64,000 nt of DNA from positions 4,898,001 to 4,962,000 of the forward strand of contig NZ_CP047024.1 in assembly GCF_009796745.1 (NCBI RefSeq). Reading direction: 5' to 3'. Of the stretch, positions 35,967 through 45,393 are shown in pieces. The notes below the pieces were generated by a model, which saw nothing but the letters and a program-made list of their open reading frames with translations, made no database searches and had not been told where the DNA came from. Source of the stretch: Paraglaciecola sp. L1A13. Lineage in GTDB: Bacteria; Pseudomonadota; Gammaproteobacteria; Enterobacterales; Alteromonadaceae. The first letter of the stretch is position 1; each line of letters begins with the position of its first letter. The position numbers and the translations under genes were made by a program.

Positions 35967-37129
35967 ATAGCGATCGATTCGTTGAAGTACCGGTTGAAGT
36001 CTAACTTGAATTCACTCGCCATTACCGCCTTTTCAACTCGGTACTGGGAGTGCAATAAGTCAATTTCAACTGGTGATAAGTAATGTGCACTGCGAACAGA
36101 ATAAAAAACCTTCACTAGAGGTTTGAGAGGATGGTTGTCGTTCTGTTTAATCACTACCGCTATTTTCTCACTGGATAATTTCACCAAACTGCCTACCGGG
36201 TATACCCCTATACATTTAATGAATTGCTCCACTAAATCTTGATCGTATTTTATTGGCGTGTCTGCGTGCAAAATTTTCAATGCCTTTTGCGATGGCATTC
36301 CAGCCTTGTAGCAACGATCAGCAGTAATGGCATCGTATGTATCAACTATTGCTATCATTCGACCAAACAATCCAATCTCGTCGCCCCTAGCACCTTCAGG
36401 GTAACCATAACCATCTAGCCTTTCATGATGCTGAGAGATAGTTTCAATAATACGTTCGGGAATCCCCATATCTTCTAGTACACGCACACCAAAATAGACA
36501 TGATCACGCATCACGACCATTTCTTGATCAGTTAAACGACCAGGTTTATGCAAAATATCATCAGGTACTTTGATTTTACCAATATCGTGTAAAAAACCAG
36601 ATAAGGCTAACTCTTGCACTTCGTCGTCAGGCATTTCTAGGTAACTCGCAAAATTAGCCAATAAAATAGCGACGTTCAATGAATGTTCAAGTAAATAGCT
36701 GTCTTTCTCGCGAATTTTCGTCATGCACAGTAACGCATTGGGATTACGATTAATGGACGACACCAGTTTAGTCGTAAATTCTTTTGGAATGGCAATGTCA
36801 ATCGGTAAGCCTTTGTTAACCGATTGCAGCAAGCGACGTTGCAGAATTTTACCTTTATCATGAAGCTTGGCTGCTTTACCTATTTCATCGGCAAAACTAA
36901 TATTTATATCTTTAACGTCTTCAACTTGGGGTAGGGATTCTTCAGGCTTAGGTAACTGCTTACTTAAATCGATAATCAAGGATACGATCCCTTGTTTTTT
37001 CATTGCAGCAATAGCAGCATCACTTGTCACTCTTCCTCTACTTTTAATTTTTAGGTTACCGTTTTGCACTGCAATCGAGTCAACATACATGCCGATTTCT
37101 AGTTCATTTACCGGGATAGTTTTCAACAC
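35963..37129 (-). CDS. HD-GYP cyclic-di-GMP phosphodiesterase with DUF3391
   Basis: 388 residues. An N-terminal DUF3391 region (about 1-130, LKTIPVNELEIGMYVDSI...) precedes the HD-GYP domain (about 140-330): HSLNVAILLANFASYL, the metal-binding His-Asp in LSGFLHDIGKIKVPDDILHKPG, RDHVYFGVRVLEDMG, and HHERLDGYGYPEG where GYP is intact. The complete motif set predicts an active enzyme that hydrolyses c-di-GMP to GMP and so favours motility over attachment. The start codon is GTG at 37129 or TTG at 37126 and lacks an obvious ribosome-binding site. No receiver domain is present. Confidence 0.93.
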   Translation of the reverse strand: MLKTIPVNELEIGMYVDSIAVQNGNLKIKSRGRVTSDAAIAAMKKQGIVSLIIDLSKQLPKPEESLPQVEDVKDINISFADEIGKAAKLHDKGKILQRRLLQSVNKGLPIDIAIPKEFTTKLVSSINRNPNALLCMTKIREKDSYLLEHSLNVAILLANFASYLEMPDDEVQELALSGFLHDIGKIKVPDDILHKPGRLTDQEMVVMRDHVYFGVRVLEDMGIPERIIETISQHHERLDGYGYPEGARGDEIGLFGRMIAIVDTYDAITADRCYKAGMPSQKALKILHADTPIKYDQDLVEQFIKCIGVYPVGSLVKLSSEKIAVVIKQNDNHPLKPLVKVFYSVRSAHYLSPVEIDLLHSQYRVEKAVMASEFKLDFNRYFNESIAI

Positions 37130-37518
37130 TAAAAATATATTCCAAATAGACGTAAGACCGAGGATGCGAGAAAAATAAACGATTTTGCATATTTGCGCAA
37201 ATCCGATAGATCATTAAACAGCAATAAGTACCTTTTCATTCACTATTACTTTCTCAGCGCATTTGTACTAAGCCGATCAATTTAGGGTTATCACTGGCTA
37301 TATATTCTCCAATTACGTCGCAAAGTAACAATTCACGAAAAAAAATAAATTAATAACAACTTTTGTTAATAAGAAGTTAAATATGGTTTATTGACATATA
37401 GTTAACATGACTTTAACGTAATCCTGCGTTTACATCTTGCTGTTAGCGTAAGGCTATTTGCAGCACCAAGGTTTGCGCCTCTTTGGATGATTATCAACCA
37501 GGATCACAAGGTACATTT
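37130..37518. other. Divergent promoter region upstream of the TonB receptor
   Basis: 389 AT-rich bases between the HD-GYP gene and the receptor gene. A TTGACA at 37391-37396 is a possible -35 for the receptor, with only a weak -10 seventeen bases on. No Fur or LacI-type operator is apparent. Confidence 0.4.
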
Positions 37519-40500
37519 ATGAACTCACACACTAAATTTAAAAAGTCATTGCTGACTAGCAGTATTTCAGTGCTACTCAGCAGTGCAGCCGTTATGCCTG
37601 TTATGGCGCAAGAGCAAGCAGCCCAACAAGATGTAGAAGTTATTCAAGTCAGTGGTATTCGTGGCAGTTTATTACGCGCCATGGATATAAAACGCGACTC
37701 AAGCGGCATAGTAGACGCTATATCCGCAGAAGACATGGGGAAGTTTCCCGATTCTAACCTCGCCGAATCACTTCAACGCATTACTGGCGTATCGATTGAC
37801 CGCGCCAGTGGTGAAGGCTCGCAAGTTACCGTTCGTGGCTTTGGTGCAGCGAATAACCTTATTACCTTAAACGGCCGTCAACTGCCTACCACAACAGGTA
37901 GTAGAACCTTCGATTTTGCTAATATTGCCTCAGAAAGTGTATCTGGAGTTGAAGTTTATAAAACCGCAGATGCTAGCGTAACTTCTGGTGGTATTGGCGC
38001 AACCATCAACTTATCCACTCACCGTCCATTTCAGTCACCAGCCACGAAAGCGACTTTTGGGGCTAAATTAGTCGATGACAAATCGACTGATAAGGGCGAC
38101 AAAACACCGGAAATAAGTGGCTTATACTCGCAAACCTTCGCTGACGAAACATTTGGTATATCTATATCTGGTAGTTATCAAGAACGTGAAAGCGGAATGC
38201 AAGAATTTATTGATACCCAAGGATATCGCGCCAGTGAATATACCAATACCGGTTGGGGTGGCGTGCCTGCTGGGGCAGAAGGCGGTACAAATCGTCCAAC
38301 ATCAGGTATCTATTCAAACCCCCAACAACCTAGATATGTATTTGAAGAGCGCCAGAGAGACAGGACCAATGGCCAACTTGTTTTACAGTTTAGGCCCACT
38401 GATAATATTACTACGACTTTAGATTACACCTTGATCCGCAATAACGTAGAAGAGCAACACACCGACGCTTCAGTATGGTTTGGTTATGCTGGTGATCGCA
38501 GCGAATCAATTTGGGCCGGGGAGCCAAACTCGGTACCGCTGGTTTATTCAGAAATATATGAAATCAACAGCGACGCAGACTTAGAGGATACGTCATTGAC
38601 AGTTGGTTCATGGGGTCGTGAAGAGAGCATTGATTCAATAGGTCTCAATATAGAATGGCTGGTTAATGACGACCTTGAGCTAACACTAGATCACCACAGT
38701 TCAGAAGCTGAAATGAAGGCTTCAGACCCTCGCCATGGTACCCGTAACAATATTCAATTACCTTCTTACACACGTACTCGGACAGGTTTGGATCTAACAG
38801 GCGAGTTACCAGGCATTGCCACTGGTAGTATCGAGAACTTTAATCCAAATACCATGCGCCTATCGGGAAGCTGGTTTGCCAATGACTTCTATACATCAGA
38901 AATAGACCAGACCCAAGTGAAAGGTAAATATGTATTAAATGACGACACCAGTATCGATTTTGGGGTATCTATTAATACAGTAAATAATCGCTATCGCCAT
39001 ACCCAAGTGCAGCGGGCTGACTGGGGCGGTGTAGGGGTGGAAGGTGACTTTGCTGACGTGAACTGGACCGAAGACACTATTCTCGATAAATTCGATGCCA
39101 AATCAGGTAATTTTGAGGGTACAGCAACCCAAGGTGAATACGATTTATTCAATCGTATTTGGTACGCCGATTTCGATGAAATTGTGCGCGCTGCTGAATT
39201 TGCAGATCCAGTAGCCAACGTCGATACAGTATGGGGAGACTGTTTAGCACCTGAAGGCGCATCAGCGGGGCCAAATGGTGAAGGACATTTTTGTGCTTCA
39301 ACCAACTGGGATGCTGAAACCAACCGCTTTACTGAAGAAGAAACAACATCCGCTTTTGTGCAATTCCACTATGATGGTGAGTTAGGTGACATGCCGTATA
39401 ATGCTCATCTAGGTATGCGTTACGAAAAAACGGATATCACCTCTACCGCCTCAGCACCTGGATACAGTCGCGTTGAGTGGTCTGAAGCGACTTCTACGGC
39501 TGTAACTGGCGTTACCGGCATTGAAACACTTAAACAATCTGCTGACTATTCACAGTTCTTACCTAGTTTTAATTTTAATCTGTCGGTCACTGATGACGTG
39601 ATTGTGCGCGCTGCGTTGAGTAAAACTATTTCACGTGCTGGATATGGAGCCCTACAAGGCGGCACTACTATCAGCACCGCGGGTAGCTTAAGTGGTTACT
39701 CCGGGAATTCAGGGAATCCAGGACTTCGTCCATTGGAGTCGGTAAATTACGATTTATCTGCTGAATGGTATTACGAAGAAGGTAGTTACGTATCTCTAGG
39801 GTATTTTAGAAAAGATGTTACAAATTGGATTACCACTGGTACCAACAACTCAACGATCTTCAATCTTGCTAACCCATTAGACGGTGAAAAATTTGATGCT
39901 GCAGTGGCTGCATTAGGCGCCGGTGCGACTAACCAACAGTTGCGCACTTACATCTTTGAAAACTATGCTGATGATCCAAACGTTACACCCAAGTTTAACG
40001 AAAATGGCGAGTTGGACGGCGGAACAATATTGGGGGATTCAGCTACTGACAACCTTGTTAACTTTAGAATCAACGTACCGATAAACGGTGATACAGAGCA
40101 CACTATTGACGGTATTGAATTTAATGTTCAGCACTTGTTCGGTGAATCCGGTTTTGGCGCAATTGTTAACTACACAATGGTTGATTCTGGACTAGAGTAC
40201 GATAAGTCATCATTGAGTGACACCGAAGCATTAGTGGGCTTAAGTGACACTGCTAACCTAGTTGCTTTTTACGATAAAGACGGTTTGCAAGCTCGAATTG
40301 CCTATAACTGGCGCGATGAATTTTTAAATGAACGCCGAGTAAATGGTGACTTAACAGCGCCTATATTTACCGACGCTTATTATCAAATTGACTTTAACGT
40401 AAGTTACGAAGTAAAGCAGCTCGAAGGACTGACTGTTTTCTTAGAAGGTATCAATATTACTGATGAATATATCAATGAATTCGGCCGAGATAATCGTTTG

Positions 40501-40560
40501 ATTTATAAACTTACGCAATCTGGTGCTCGATACAACATTGGAGCAAGATATACCTTTTAA
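37519..40560 (+). CDS. TonB-dependent outer-membrane receptor (Xanthomonas/Caulobacter type)
   Basis: 1013 residues from ATG 37519 (AAGG seven bases upstream); a TTG 36 bases earlier is unlikely. A signal peptide ends near VMPVMAQ. The plug (about 40-180) contains IQVSGIRGSLLRAMDIKRDSSGIVDAIS, DMGKFPDSNLAESLQRITGVSIDR and VRGFG..., with LNGRQLP. A long beta-barrel follows and ends in the outer-membrane signature YNIGARYTF with C-terminal Phe. The plug wording and length match the large TonB-Xanth-Caul subfamily, which imports carbohydrates and other substrates in marine heterotrophs. The next genes, SapC, cupin and halogenase, are typical companions. No carbohydrate-active enzyme is in the neighbourhood, so the substrate is unknown. 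Confidence 0.95.
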   Translation: MNSHTKFKKSLLTSSISVLLSSAAVMPVMAQEQAAQQDVEVIQVSGIRGSLLRAMDIKRDSSGIVDAISAEDMGKFPDSNLAESLQRITGVSIDRASGEGSQVTVRGFGAANNLITLNGRQLPTTTGSRTFDFANIASESVSGVEVYKTADASVTSGGIGATINLSTHRPFQSPATKATFGAKLVDDKSTDKGDKTPEISGLYSQTFADETFGISISGSYQERESGMQEFIDTQGYRASEYTNTGWGGVPAGAEGGTNRPTSGIYSNPQQPRYVFEERQRDRTNGQLVLQFRPTDNITTTLDYTLIRNNVEEQHTDASVWFGYAGDRSESIWAGEPNSVPLVYSEIYEINSDADLEDTSLTVGSWGREESIDSIGLNIEWLVNDDLELTLDHHSSEAEMKASDPRHGTRNNIQLPSYTRTRTGLDLTGELPGIATGSIENFNPNTMRLSGSWFANDFYTSEIDQTQVKGKYVLNDDTSIDFGVSINTVNNRYRHTQVQRADWGGVGVEGDFADVNWTEDTILDKFDAKSGNFEGTATQGEYDLFNRIWYADFDEIVRAAEFADPVANVDTVWGDCLAPEGASAGPNGEGHFCASTNWDAETNRFTEEETTSAFVQFHYDGELGDMPYNAHLGMRYEKTDITSTASAPGYSRVEWSEATSTAVTGVTGIETLKQSADYSQFLPSFNFNLSVTDDVIVRAALSKTISRAGYGALQGGTTISTAGSLSGYSGNSGNPGLRPLESVNYDLSAEWYYEEGSYVSLGYFRKDVTNWITTGTNNSTIFNLANPLDGEKFDAAVAALGAGATNQQLRTYIFENYADDPNVTPKFNENGELDGGTILGDSATDNLVNFRINVPINGDTEHTIDGIEFNVQHLFGESGFGAIVNYTMVDSGLEYDKSSLSDTEALVGLSDTANLVAFYDKDGLQARIAYNWRDEFLNERRVNGDLTAPIFTDAYYQIDFNVSYEVKQLEGLTVFLEGINITDEYINEFGRDNRLIYKLTQSGARYNIGARYTF

Positions 40561-40591
40561 TATTCTTCGCTAAAAATTTCAAAAAATTTGT

Positions 40592-40618
40592 CGCAGTACT
40601 TAAGACGTACTGCGGCTT
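40592..40618 (+). terminator. Hairpin between receptor and SapC genes
   Basis: CGCAGTAC (40592-40599) pairs with GTACTGCG (40607-40614), followed by GCTTTT. With its weak T run it may only attenuate, so that the receptor is made in excess of the downstream proteins. Confidence 0.65.
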
Positions 40619-40694
40619 TTGTCTAATTAAGCGAATGAACAAAATAATCGATAATGAACGTTAATTGGCAGTAATAAATAAAGATGGGGCTTAT

Positions 40695-41435
40695 ATGGCA
40701 AACCATGCATTACTAAATAGTATTGAGCATAGCGATTTACGTGTGATCACCCAAAGAGGTGATGAGTATGATGACAACCTTTGGTTTACACCCACATTCG
40801 TGGATGAAATACGCAGCGTACAAGCACATTACCCTATTGTATTTCATAAAAATCCTGAAAGTGGTCAATTCACCCCCATCACATTGTTTGGTTTTGAACA
40901 GCATGAAAACCTATTTTTACAAGATGATAAATGGGATGCAGCTTATCTACCTTTGTCAGTTCAACGATTGCCATTCTTTATTGGGAAACAGGAGATTACA
41001 ACCGATGGCATAACAGAGCAGGAACGTGTTATTACTATCGATTTAGATTCACCTCGCGTGAGCAAAACTGAGGGCATTGAATTATTTTTAGAGTACGGGG
41101 GTAACAGTCCATATTTAGAAGATATAGCCACAATATTAGAAACACTGCACCACGGACTACAAGGCAACGAAGCATTCGTCAAAGCATTAACCACGCTCAA
41201 TTTGCTTGAGTCGATGACGTTAGATATAACCTTAGATAATGGCGCAAATCATCAACTAATTGGCTTTTATACGATTAATGAAGAGGTACTTAATAATCTA
41301 AGTCCGGAGAATATAGTGCGCTTACACAATGCAGGTTACTTGCAAGCAACCTATCTTATTTTAGCCTCGCAAGTGCATTTCAGAGATTTAGTCGCCCGCA
41401 AAAATCAGCGTATTAGCCATACTGCAGATGAGTGA
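40695..41435 (+). CDS. SapC family protein
   Basis: 246 residues from ATG 40695. Pattern of the SapC family: HSDLRVITQRG, DEIRSVQAHYPIVFHKNPESGQFTPITLFGF, LPLSVQRLPFFIG, and the C-terminal FYTINEEVLNNLSPENIVRLHNAGYLQATYLILASQVHF. The name comes from a Campylobacter S-layer secretion gene, but these proteobacterial homologues occur with TonB receptors, and their real role is unknown; a cytosolic or peripheral partner is plausible since no signal peptide is seen. The cupin-like gene starts three bases after the stop, so the pair is translationally coupled. Confidence 0.87.
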   Translation: MANHALLNSIEHSDLRVITQRGDEYDDNLWFTPTFVDEIRSVQAHYPIVFHKNPESGQFTPITLFGFEQHENLFLQDDKWDAAYLPLSVQRLPFFIGKQEITTDGITEQERVITIDLDSPRVSKTEGIELFLEYGGNSPYLEDIATILETLHHGLQGNEAFVKALTTLNLLESMTLDITLDNGANHQLIGFYTINEEVLNNLSPENIVRLHNAGYLQATYLILASQVHFRDLVARKNQRISHTADE

Positions 41436-41438
41436 GTT

Positions 41439-42482
41439 GTGAATTCTAAGGAGTCAATCACATATACTTCGCACGTTACACAAAGCGTAAAGTGTATCGA
41501 AGGTATTTCACCAGACAACCTACCATCAGCCTTACTTTCAAGTCATGAGCCAATCATTCTAAAAGGCTATTGCCAGCATTGGCCGCTTGTAAAGGCGGCA
41601 AAAAAATCTGATTTAGCTGCTGCAAAACATTTATTACAGTTCGATCAAGGTAAACCGTTTAATGTCAGTTATCTGCCAGCATCGGAAAAAGGACGCGTAT
41701 TTTACAATCACGATATGTCGGGTTTCAATTTTCAGATAAAGCAACAAGCACTTACTCAAGTACTCGACGAAATCCTCAGCCGCGCTCAAGCTGAGAGCCA
41801 AGAATGTGTCTATGTTAGCGCCACCAGCATTGCCCAGAACTTACCCCTGCTACTTGAACAAATAGAATCTTTGCGTGACGTTAACGCGCCGCTGGTCAAT
41901 ATTTGGCTGGGTAATGCCAGTCTCATTGCCGCTCACTATGACTTTGCCCAAAATTTAGCCTGCTGTGCAGTAGGCAAACGCCGCTTTACCTTGTTTCCAC
42001 CTGACCAAATAAAAAATCTTTACGTTGGCCCATTAGATAAAGCACCCGGTGGTCAGGCAATTAGTACAGTGGATTTTGCGGATCCTGATTTGACACTGCA
42101 TCCAAATTTTACTCACGCCCTTGAATCAGCCCAAGTAGCAGAACTCGACGCTGGTGATGCGCTTATTTTACCAAGTATGTGGTGGCATCATGTACAAGGG
42201 TTAAGTGGATTCAATGTGCTTATAACTCATTGGTGGCGCGATAGTCCTGCACAAATGGGCAGGCCGACTAATGCCTTGTTACTCGCCATGATGAGCCTAC
42301 GAGATTTACCGGAACATCAGCGAGATGCTTGGCGGCATTTATTTGATCATTATGTATTTGATTATCAAGAAAGTGATTACTCACATATACCGGATAAAGC
42401 TAAGAATATGTTAGCTAGCCCAATGGACGAATTAACCTTACGTAAATTACGTGCTGATTTACAAAATAAACTCAGACGTTAA
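41439..42482 (+). CDS. Cupin-like (JmjC-type) dioxygenase-fold protein
   Basis: 347 residues. The middle (about 130-280) is a cupin_8/JmjC barrel with candidate iron site His-x-Asp in AAHYDFAQNLACCAVGKRRFTLFPPDQ and a late His in ALILPSMWWHHVQGLSGFNVLITHWWRD. The start is GTG at 41439, three bases after the SapC stop. AAGGAG lies inside the first codons rather than before them, so start definition is uncertain and coupling to SapC translation is likely. It sits in the receptor/SapC/cupin/halogenase set, where it is thought to modify a transported or envelope substrate; this is inference. Confidence 0.85.
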   Translation: MNSKESITYTSHVTQSVKCIEGISPDNLPSALLSSHEPIILKGYCQHWPLVKAAKKSDLAAAKHLLQFDQGKPFNVSYLPASEKGRVFYNHDMSGFNFQIKQQALTQVLDEILSRAQAESQECVYVSATSIAQNLPLLLEQIESLRDVNAPLVNIWLGNASLIAAHYDFAQNLACCAVGKRRFTLFPPDQIKNLYVGPLDKAPGGQAISTVDFADPDLTLHPNFTHALESAQVAELDAGDALILPSMWWHHVQGLSGFNVLITHWWRDSPAQMGRPTNALLLAMMSLRDLPEHQRDAWRHLFDHYVFDYQESDYSHIPDKAKNMLASPMDELTLRKLRADLQNKLRR

Positions 42483-42510
42483 TAAAGCAGATGCAGTACG
42501 AGTAATAATA

Positions 42511-44001
42511 ATGAATGAATACGCTATTAAACATGTGGTTATCGCTGGTGGTGGCACCGCAGGATGGATGTCTGCAGCTGCCTTTGGTAAATTATTTGGC
42601 AAAAATATTCAAGTGACGCTCGTTGAATCTGATGCGATCCCCACAGTAGGAGTTGGTGAAGCAACCATTCCTACTTTGCATCTATTTCATGATTTATTAA
42701 AAATCAACGAGGCTGAATTTATGGCGGCAACTAACGCCACTTTTAAGCTAGGCATCATGTTCGAAAACTGGCTAGAAAAAAATCAATCTTACTTACATTC
42801 GTTCGGGCACTTCTCTCACGGGTGTTGGGCTGCGGGCTTTCAACATTTTTGGTTACGGGGTAAGAAATTAAAAATCGCTAGCGAAATTGGCGATTATTGC
42901 CCAGAGCACCTTGCATGCAGATTAGGTAAATTTGCAACAGCCCCTAAACAAGAGAGAAATCATGCGTACCATTTTGACGCCAGTTTATATGCTAAATTTT
43001 TACGCGATATCGCGCAAAAAAGTGGCGTAATGCGGGTAGAAGGTACAATTCAGCAGGTCAATTTAAATCACAATAACGGGGAGATTGAATCATTAGTGCT
43101 GGCGAATGGACAGGTAATTAATGGTGATCTGTTTATTGATTGCAGCGGTTTTCGTGGTTTATTGATTGAACAGGCTCTTCACACTGGATATGAAGACTGG
43201 GGCCACTTATTACCCTGTGACAGCGCCGTAGCCGTGCAAACTGAGTTACATAATGATAGCGTGCCCTATACTCGCTCTATTGCTCATAATGCTGGCTGGC
43301 AGTGGCAAATCCCATTACAGAACCGTATGGGCAATGGCTTAGTGTTTTGTAGCAAGTACATGACCGACAACGACGCCCAACTGCAGCTACTGGCGAATAT
43401 TCAAGGAAAACCTTTAAATACGCCTCGGGTGATCAAGTTCAAAACGGGTGTCAGACGTAAGCTGTGGAACAAAAATTGTGTCGCTATAGGTTTGGCTGGT
43501 GGTTTTATAGAGCCGTTAGAATCAACCAGTATTCATCTTATTCAACAAAGTATCATTCGTCTTATGCAGTCCTTACCCACAAAGCGCATGGAGCCTGCCT
43601 TGGTGGATAAATTCAACTCAACCATGCGAAATGAAATCGACAATATTCGAGACTTTATCATCTTGCATTACCACGCTACCGCGCGCAAAGACTCTAGATT
43701 TTGGCGCTATTGTAAAGATATGTCGATACCTGATACTTTGCGGGTGCGTATGGAACAATTCGTTCAACGGGGTCATGTGTATCAGGGCAATGGTGAATTA
43801 TTCGGTGAAGCGTCATGGTTACAAGTGATGCTAGGTCAGGGCATAAAGCCTGAAGCTTACCACCCCATAGTCGATTCAATGTCTGAGCAAGAACTAACGA
43901 TGTTTTTATCAAACAGTAAACATCAAACGGCTAGGCGAGTGAGTACGTTACCGAACCACTTAGATTTTATTCACCATTACTGTAGAAGTCCGACGATTTA
44001 A
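42511..44001 (+). CDS. Tryptophan-7-halogenase-type flavin-dependent halogenase
   Basis: 496 residues from ATG 42511, which follows the cupin gene by 28 bases. The family marks are complete: FAD motif GGGTAGW at 13-19, GVGEATIP at 47-54, a lysine at position 79 in TFKLGIMFENW that aligns with the catalytic Lys79 of PrnA, the W-x-W-x-I-P motif WQWQIP at 263-268, and GFIEPLEST, which holds the chloride/catalytic Glu region. Natural substrates of marine members in TonB-linked clusters are unknown and may not be tryptophan; a flavin reductase gene is not in the window. It is last in the receptor cassette. Confidence 0.92.
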   Translation: MNEYAIKHVVIAGGGTAGWMSAAAFGKLFGKNIQVTLVESDAIPTVGVGEATIPTLHLFHDLLKINEAEFMAATNATFKLGIMFENWLEKNQSYLHSFGHFSHGCWAAGFQHFWLRGKKLKIASEIGDYCPEHLACRLGKFATAPKQERNHAYHFDASLYAKFLRDIAQKSGVMRVEGTIQQVNLNHNNGEIESLVLANGQVINGDLFIDCSGFRGLLIEQALHTGYEDWGHLLPCDSAVAVQTELHNDSVPYTRSIAHNAGWQWQIPLQNRMGNGLVFCSKYMTDNDAQLQLLANIQGKPLNTPRVIKFKTGVRRKLWNKNCVAIGLAGGFIEPLESTSIHLIQQSIIRLMQSLPTKRMEPALVDKFNSTMRNEIDNIRDFIILHYHATARKDSRFWRYCKDMSIPDTLRVRMEQFVQRGHVYQGNGELFGEASWLQVMLGQGIKPEAYHPIVDSMSEQELTMFLSNSKHQTARRVSTLPNHLDFIHHYCRSPTI

Positions 44002-44113
44002 CAAAACATTCTCAATATCTAAGATCCATTGCAAAAATCCATTAATGTGTTCATAAAGTTTTGTTAGTAAGTACACACAATGATTAAAAGGCTTTAAATA
44101 TAAAATAAGGCAG

Positions 44114-44464
44114 TTAAGAGTTCAGTTTCCATAACATCTCGTCGAGTGTTGGTCGCCATTGAAAAGTAGCGAGTTTCACCCTATTTGCAATAACCGCTAC
44201 ATTTTCTTCCTGTAATAAACCGGCTTGAAGCAACGCTTGTTCTGAGCCGACGGGAAAAGCAAGTTGTCCCGTTGAGCGCAACACACGGTACCAAGGAACA
44301 AACATATCTTTAGGAACAAAACCAAGAGATTTCCCCACCAGCCTAGCGCGTCCAGGTAATCCCGCCAGATCGGCAATCTGCCCATAACTAGCAACCTTTC
44401 CTTTTGGGATAACGCAAACTGTTTGCCAAATTTGGTTATAATATGTCTTTTTCACCATAGTCAT
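44114..44464 (-). CDS. Alkyltransferase-like protein (ATL), MGMT fold without the active Cys
   Basis: 116 residues from ATG 44464; several ATGs (44521, 44494, 44458) make the start uncertain. The MGMT DNA-binding fold is clear: IWQTVCVIPKGKVASYGQIADLAGLPGRARLVGKSLGF, with a tryptophan in FVPWYRVLRSTGQLAFP where alkyltransferases have the reactive Cys of PCHRV. Such ATL proteins bind O6-alkylguanine lesions and hand them to nucleotide-excision repair rather than removing the alkyl group. It is divergent from the TapT-type gene with 120 bases between. Confidence 0.88.
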   Translation of the reverse strand: MTMVKKTYYNQIWQTVCVIPKGKVASYGQIADLAGLPGRARLVGKSLGFVPKDMFVPWYRVLRSTGQLAFPVGSEQALLQAGLLQEENVAVIANRVKLATFQWRPTLDEMLWKLNS

Positions 44465-44584
44465 GACTCGATAGAATGGTTGTTCAGCCCCCATTATGCC
44501 TTCATCGATGAGAATCCCCATGCTCAAACACGTTTATTTGTCATCAATAGCATACTTAAACTCTGACTCTTTTGGTTTAGGGTT

Positions 44585-45184
44585 ATGAGTAGAGTTATAT
44601 GTACACACTGCGATTATCCACAATCAGTGTGTATGTGTAATTTGCTATGTACTGTCACTAGCACGCAGGAAGTTATTATTCTGCAGCATCCTAGTGAAGT
44701 TAATCACGCTAAGAGTAGTGTGAAATTAATCCGCTTATGTGTTCCAAATAGTCAAATATGGGTGGGTGAGACAGCACACGACTTCTGCCAGCTTATTGAT
44801 GATTTGAAAGAACAAAAGCGAAAGGCATGTGTCGTTTATCCAAGTCAAAATAGCATTCCATTGGAATCGATAGACAATAGAGAACGTCGCAATGTTGATA
44901 CGCTTATATTACTTGATGCGACTTGGCGTAAGGCTTATAAAATGTGGCAATTAAACCCTTGGTTACATGACTTACCCGCATGGAACTTTGCTGAGCCACC
45001 CAAAGGAAAATATCAGATCCGCAATACAACAGTTGAATCAGGCTTATCAACACTTGAGGCATTGGCGCAAACGCTGTACCTCACCCAGGGAATTGATAAA
45101 ACCCCATTACTTGAAACGTTTATGGGTATGCAAGCACGGGTATTCGCACGTCATTTATCCAATCAGTTAAGCCAAGACCAGTAA
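44585..45184 (+). CDS. tapT: DTW-domain tRNA-uridine aminocarboxypropyltransferase (TapT-type)
   Basis: 199 residues. N-terminal cysteine cluster CTHCDYPQSVCMCN, then ILQHPSEVNHAKSSVKLIRLC, LLDATWRKAYKMWQLNPWLHDLPAWNF (the DTW motif is DATW here) and STLEALAQTL. This is the family of E. coli TapT/YfiP, which adds the 3-amino-3-carboxypropyl group to U47 of tRNA from SAM. The start at 44585 has a near ribosome-binding site AGGG. It precedes the sensor kinase gene in the same direction, separated by 209 bases. Confidence 0.9.
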   Translation: MSRVICTHCDYPQSVCMCNLLCTVTSTQEVIILQHPSEVNHAKSSVKLIRLCVPNSQIWVGETAHDFCQLIDDLKEQKRKACVVYPSQNSIPLESIDNRERRNVDTLILLDATWRKAYKMWQLNPWLHDLPAWNFAEPPKGKYQIRNTTVESGLSTLEALAQTLYLTQGIDKTPLLETFMGMQARVFARHLSNQLSQDQ

Positions 45185-45393
45185 AACTTAGAAAATATTA
45201 TAATAACCACACTTTTTTTATGGAAAACGGCCCAAAAAGGTAAAAACACTAACCTTATCTAGTCTTTGTCATGCATAATTTGAATTAGTCGTTGATTGGC
45301 GACAATATTTTATTATTTTGCGGAAGCTACTACCGCGGTTTTGTGACGTTGGGTTGGAAACATAGAGAGTCTAGTGAGTATGTTGGTGTTATT

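Noticed and set aside
45292..45393. Longer N-terminus of the hybrid kinase
   Set aside because: The extension starts with TTG, has no ribosome-binding site and would bury a good signal peptide; kept only as an alternative.
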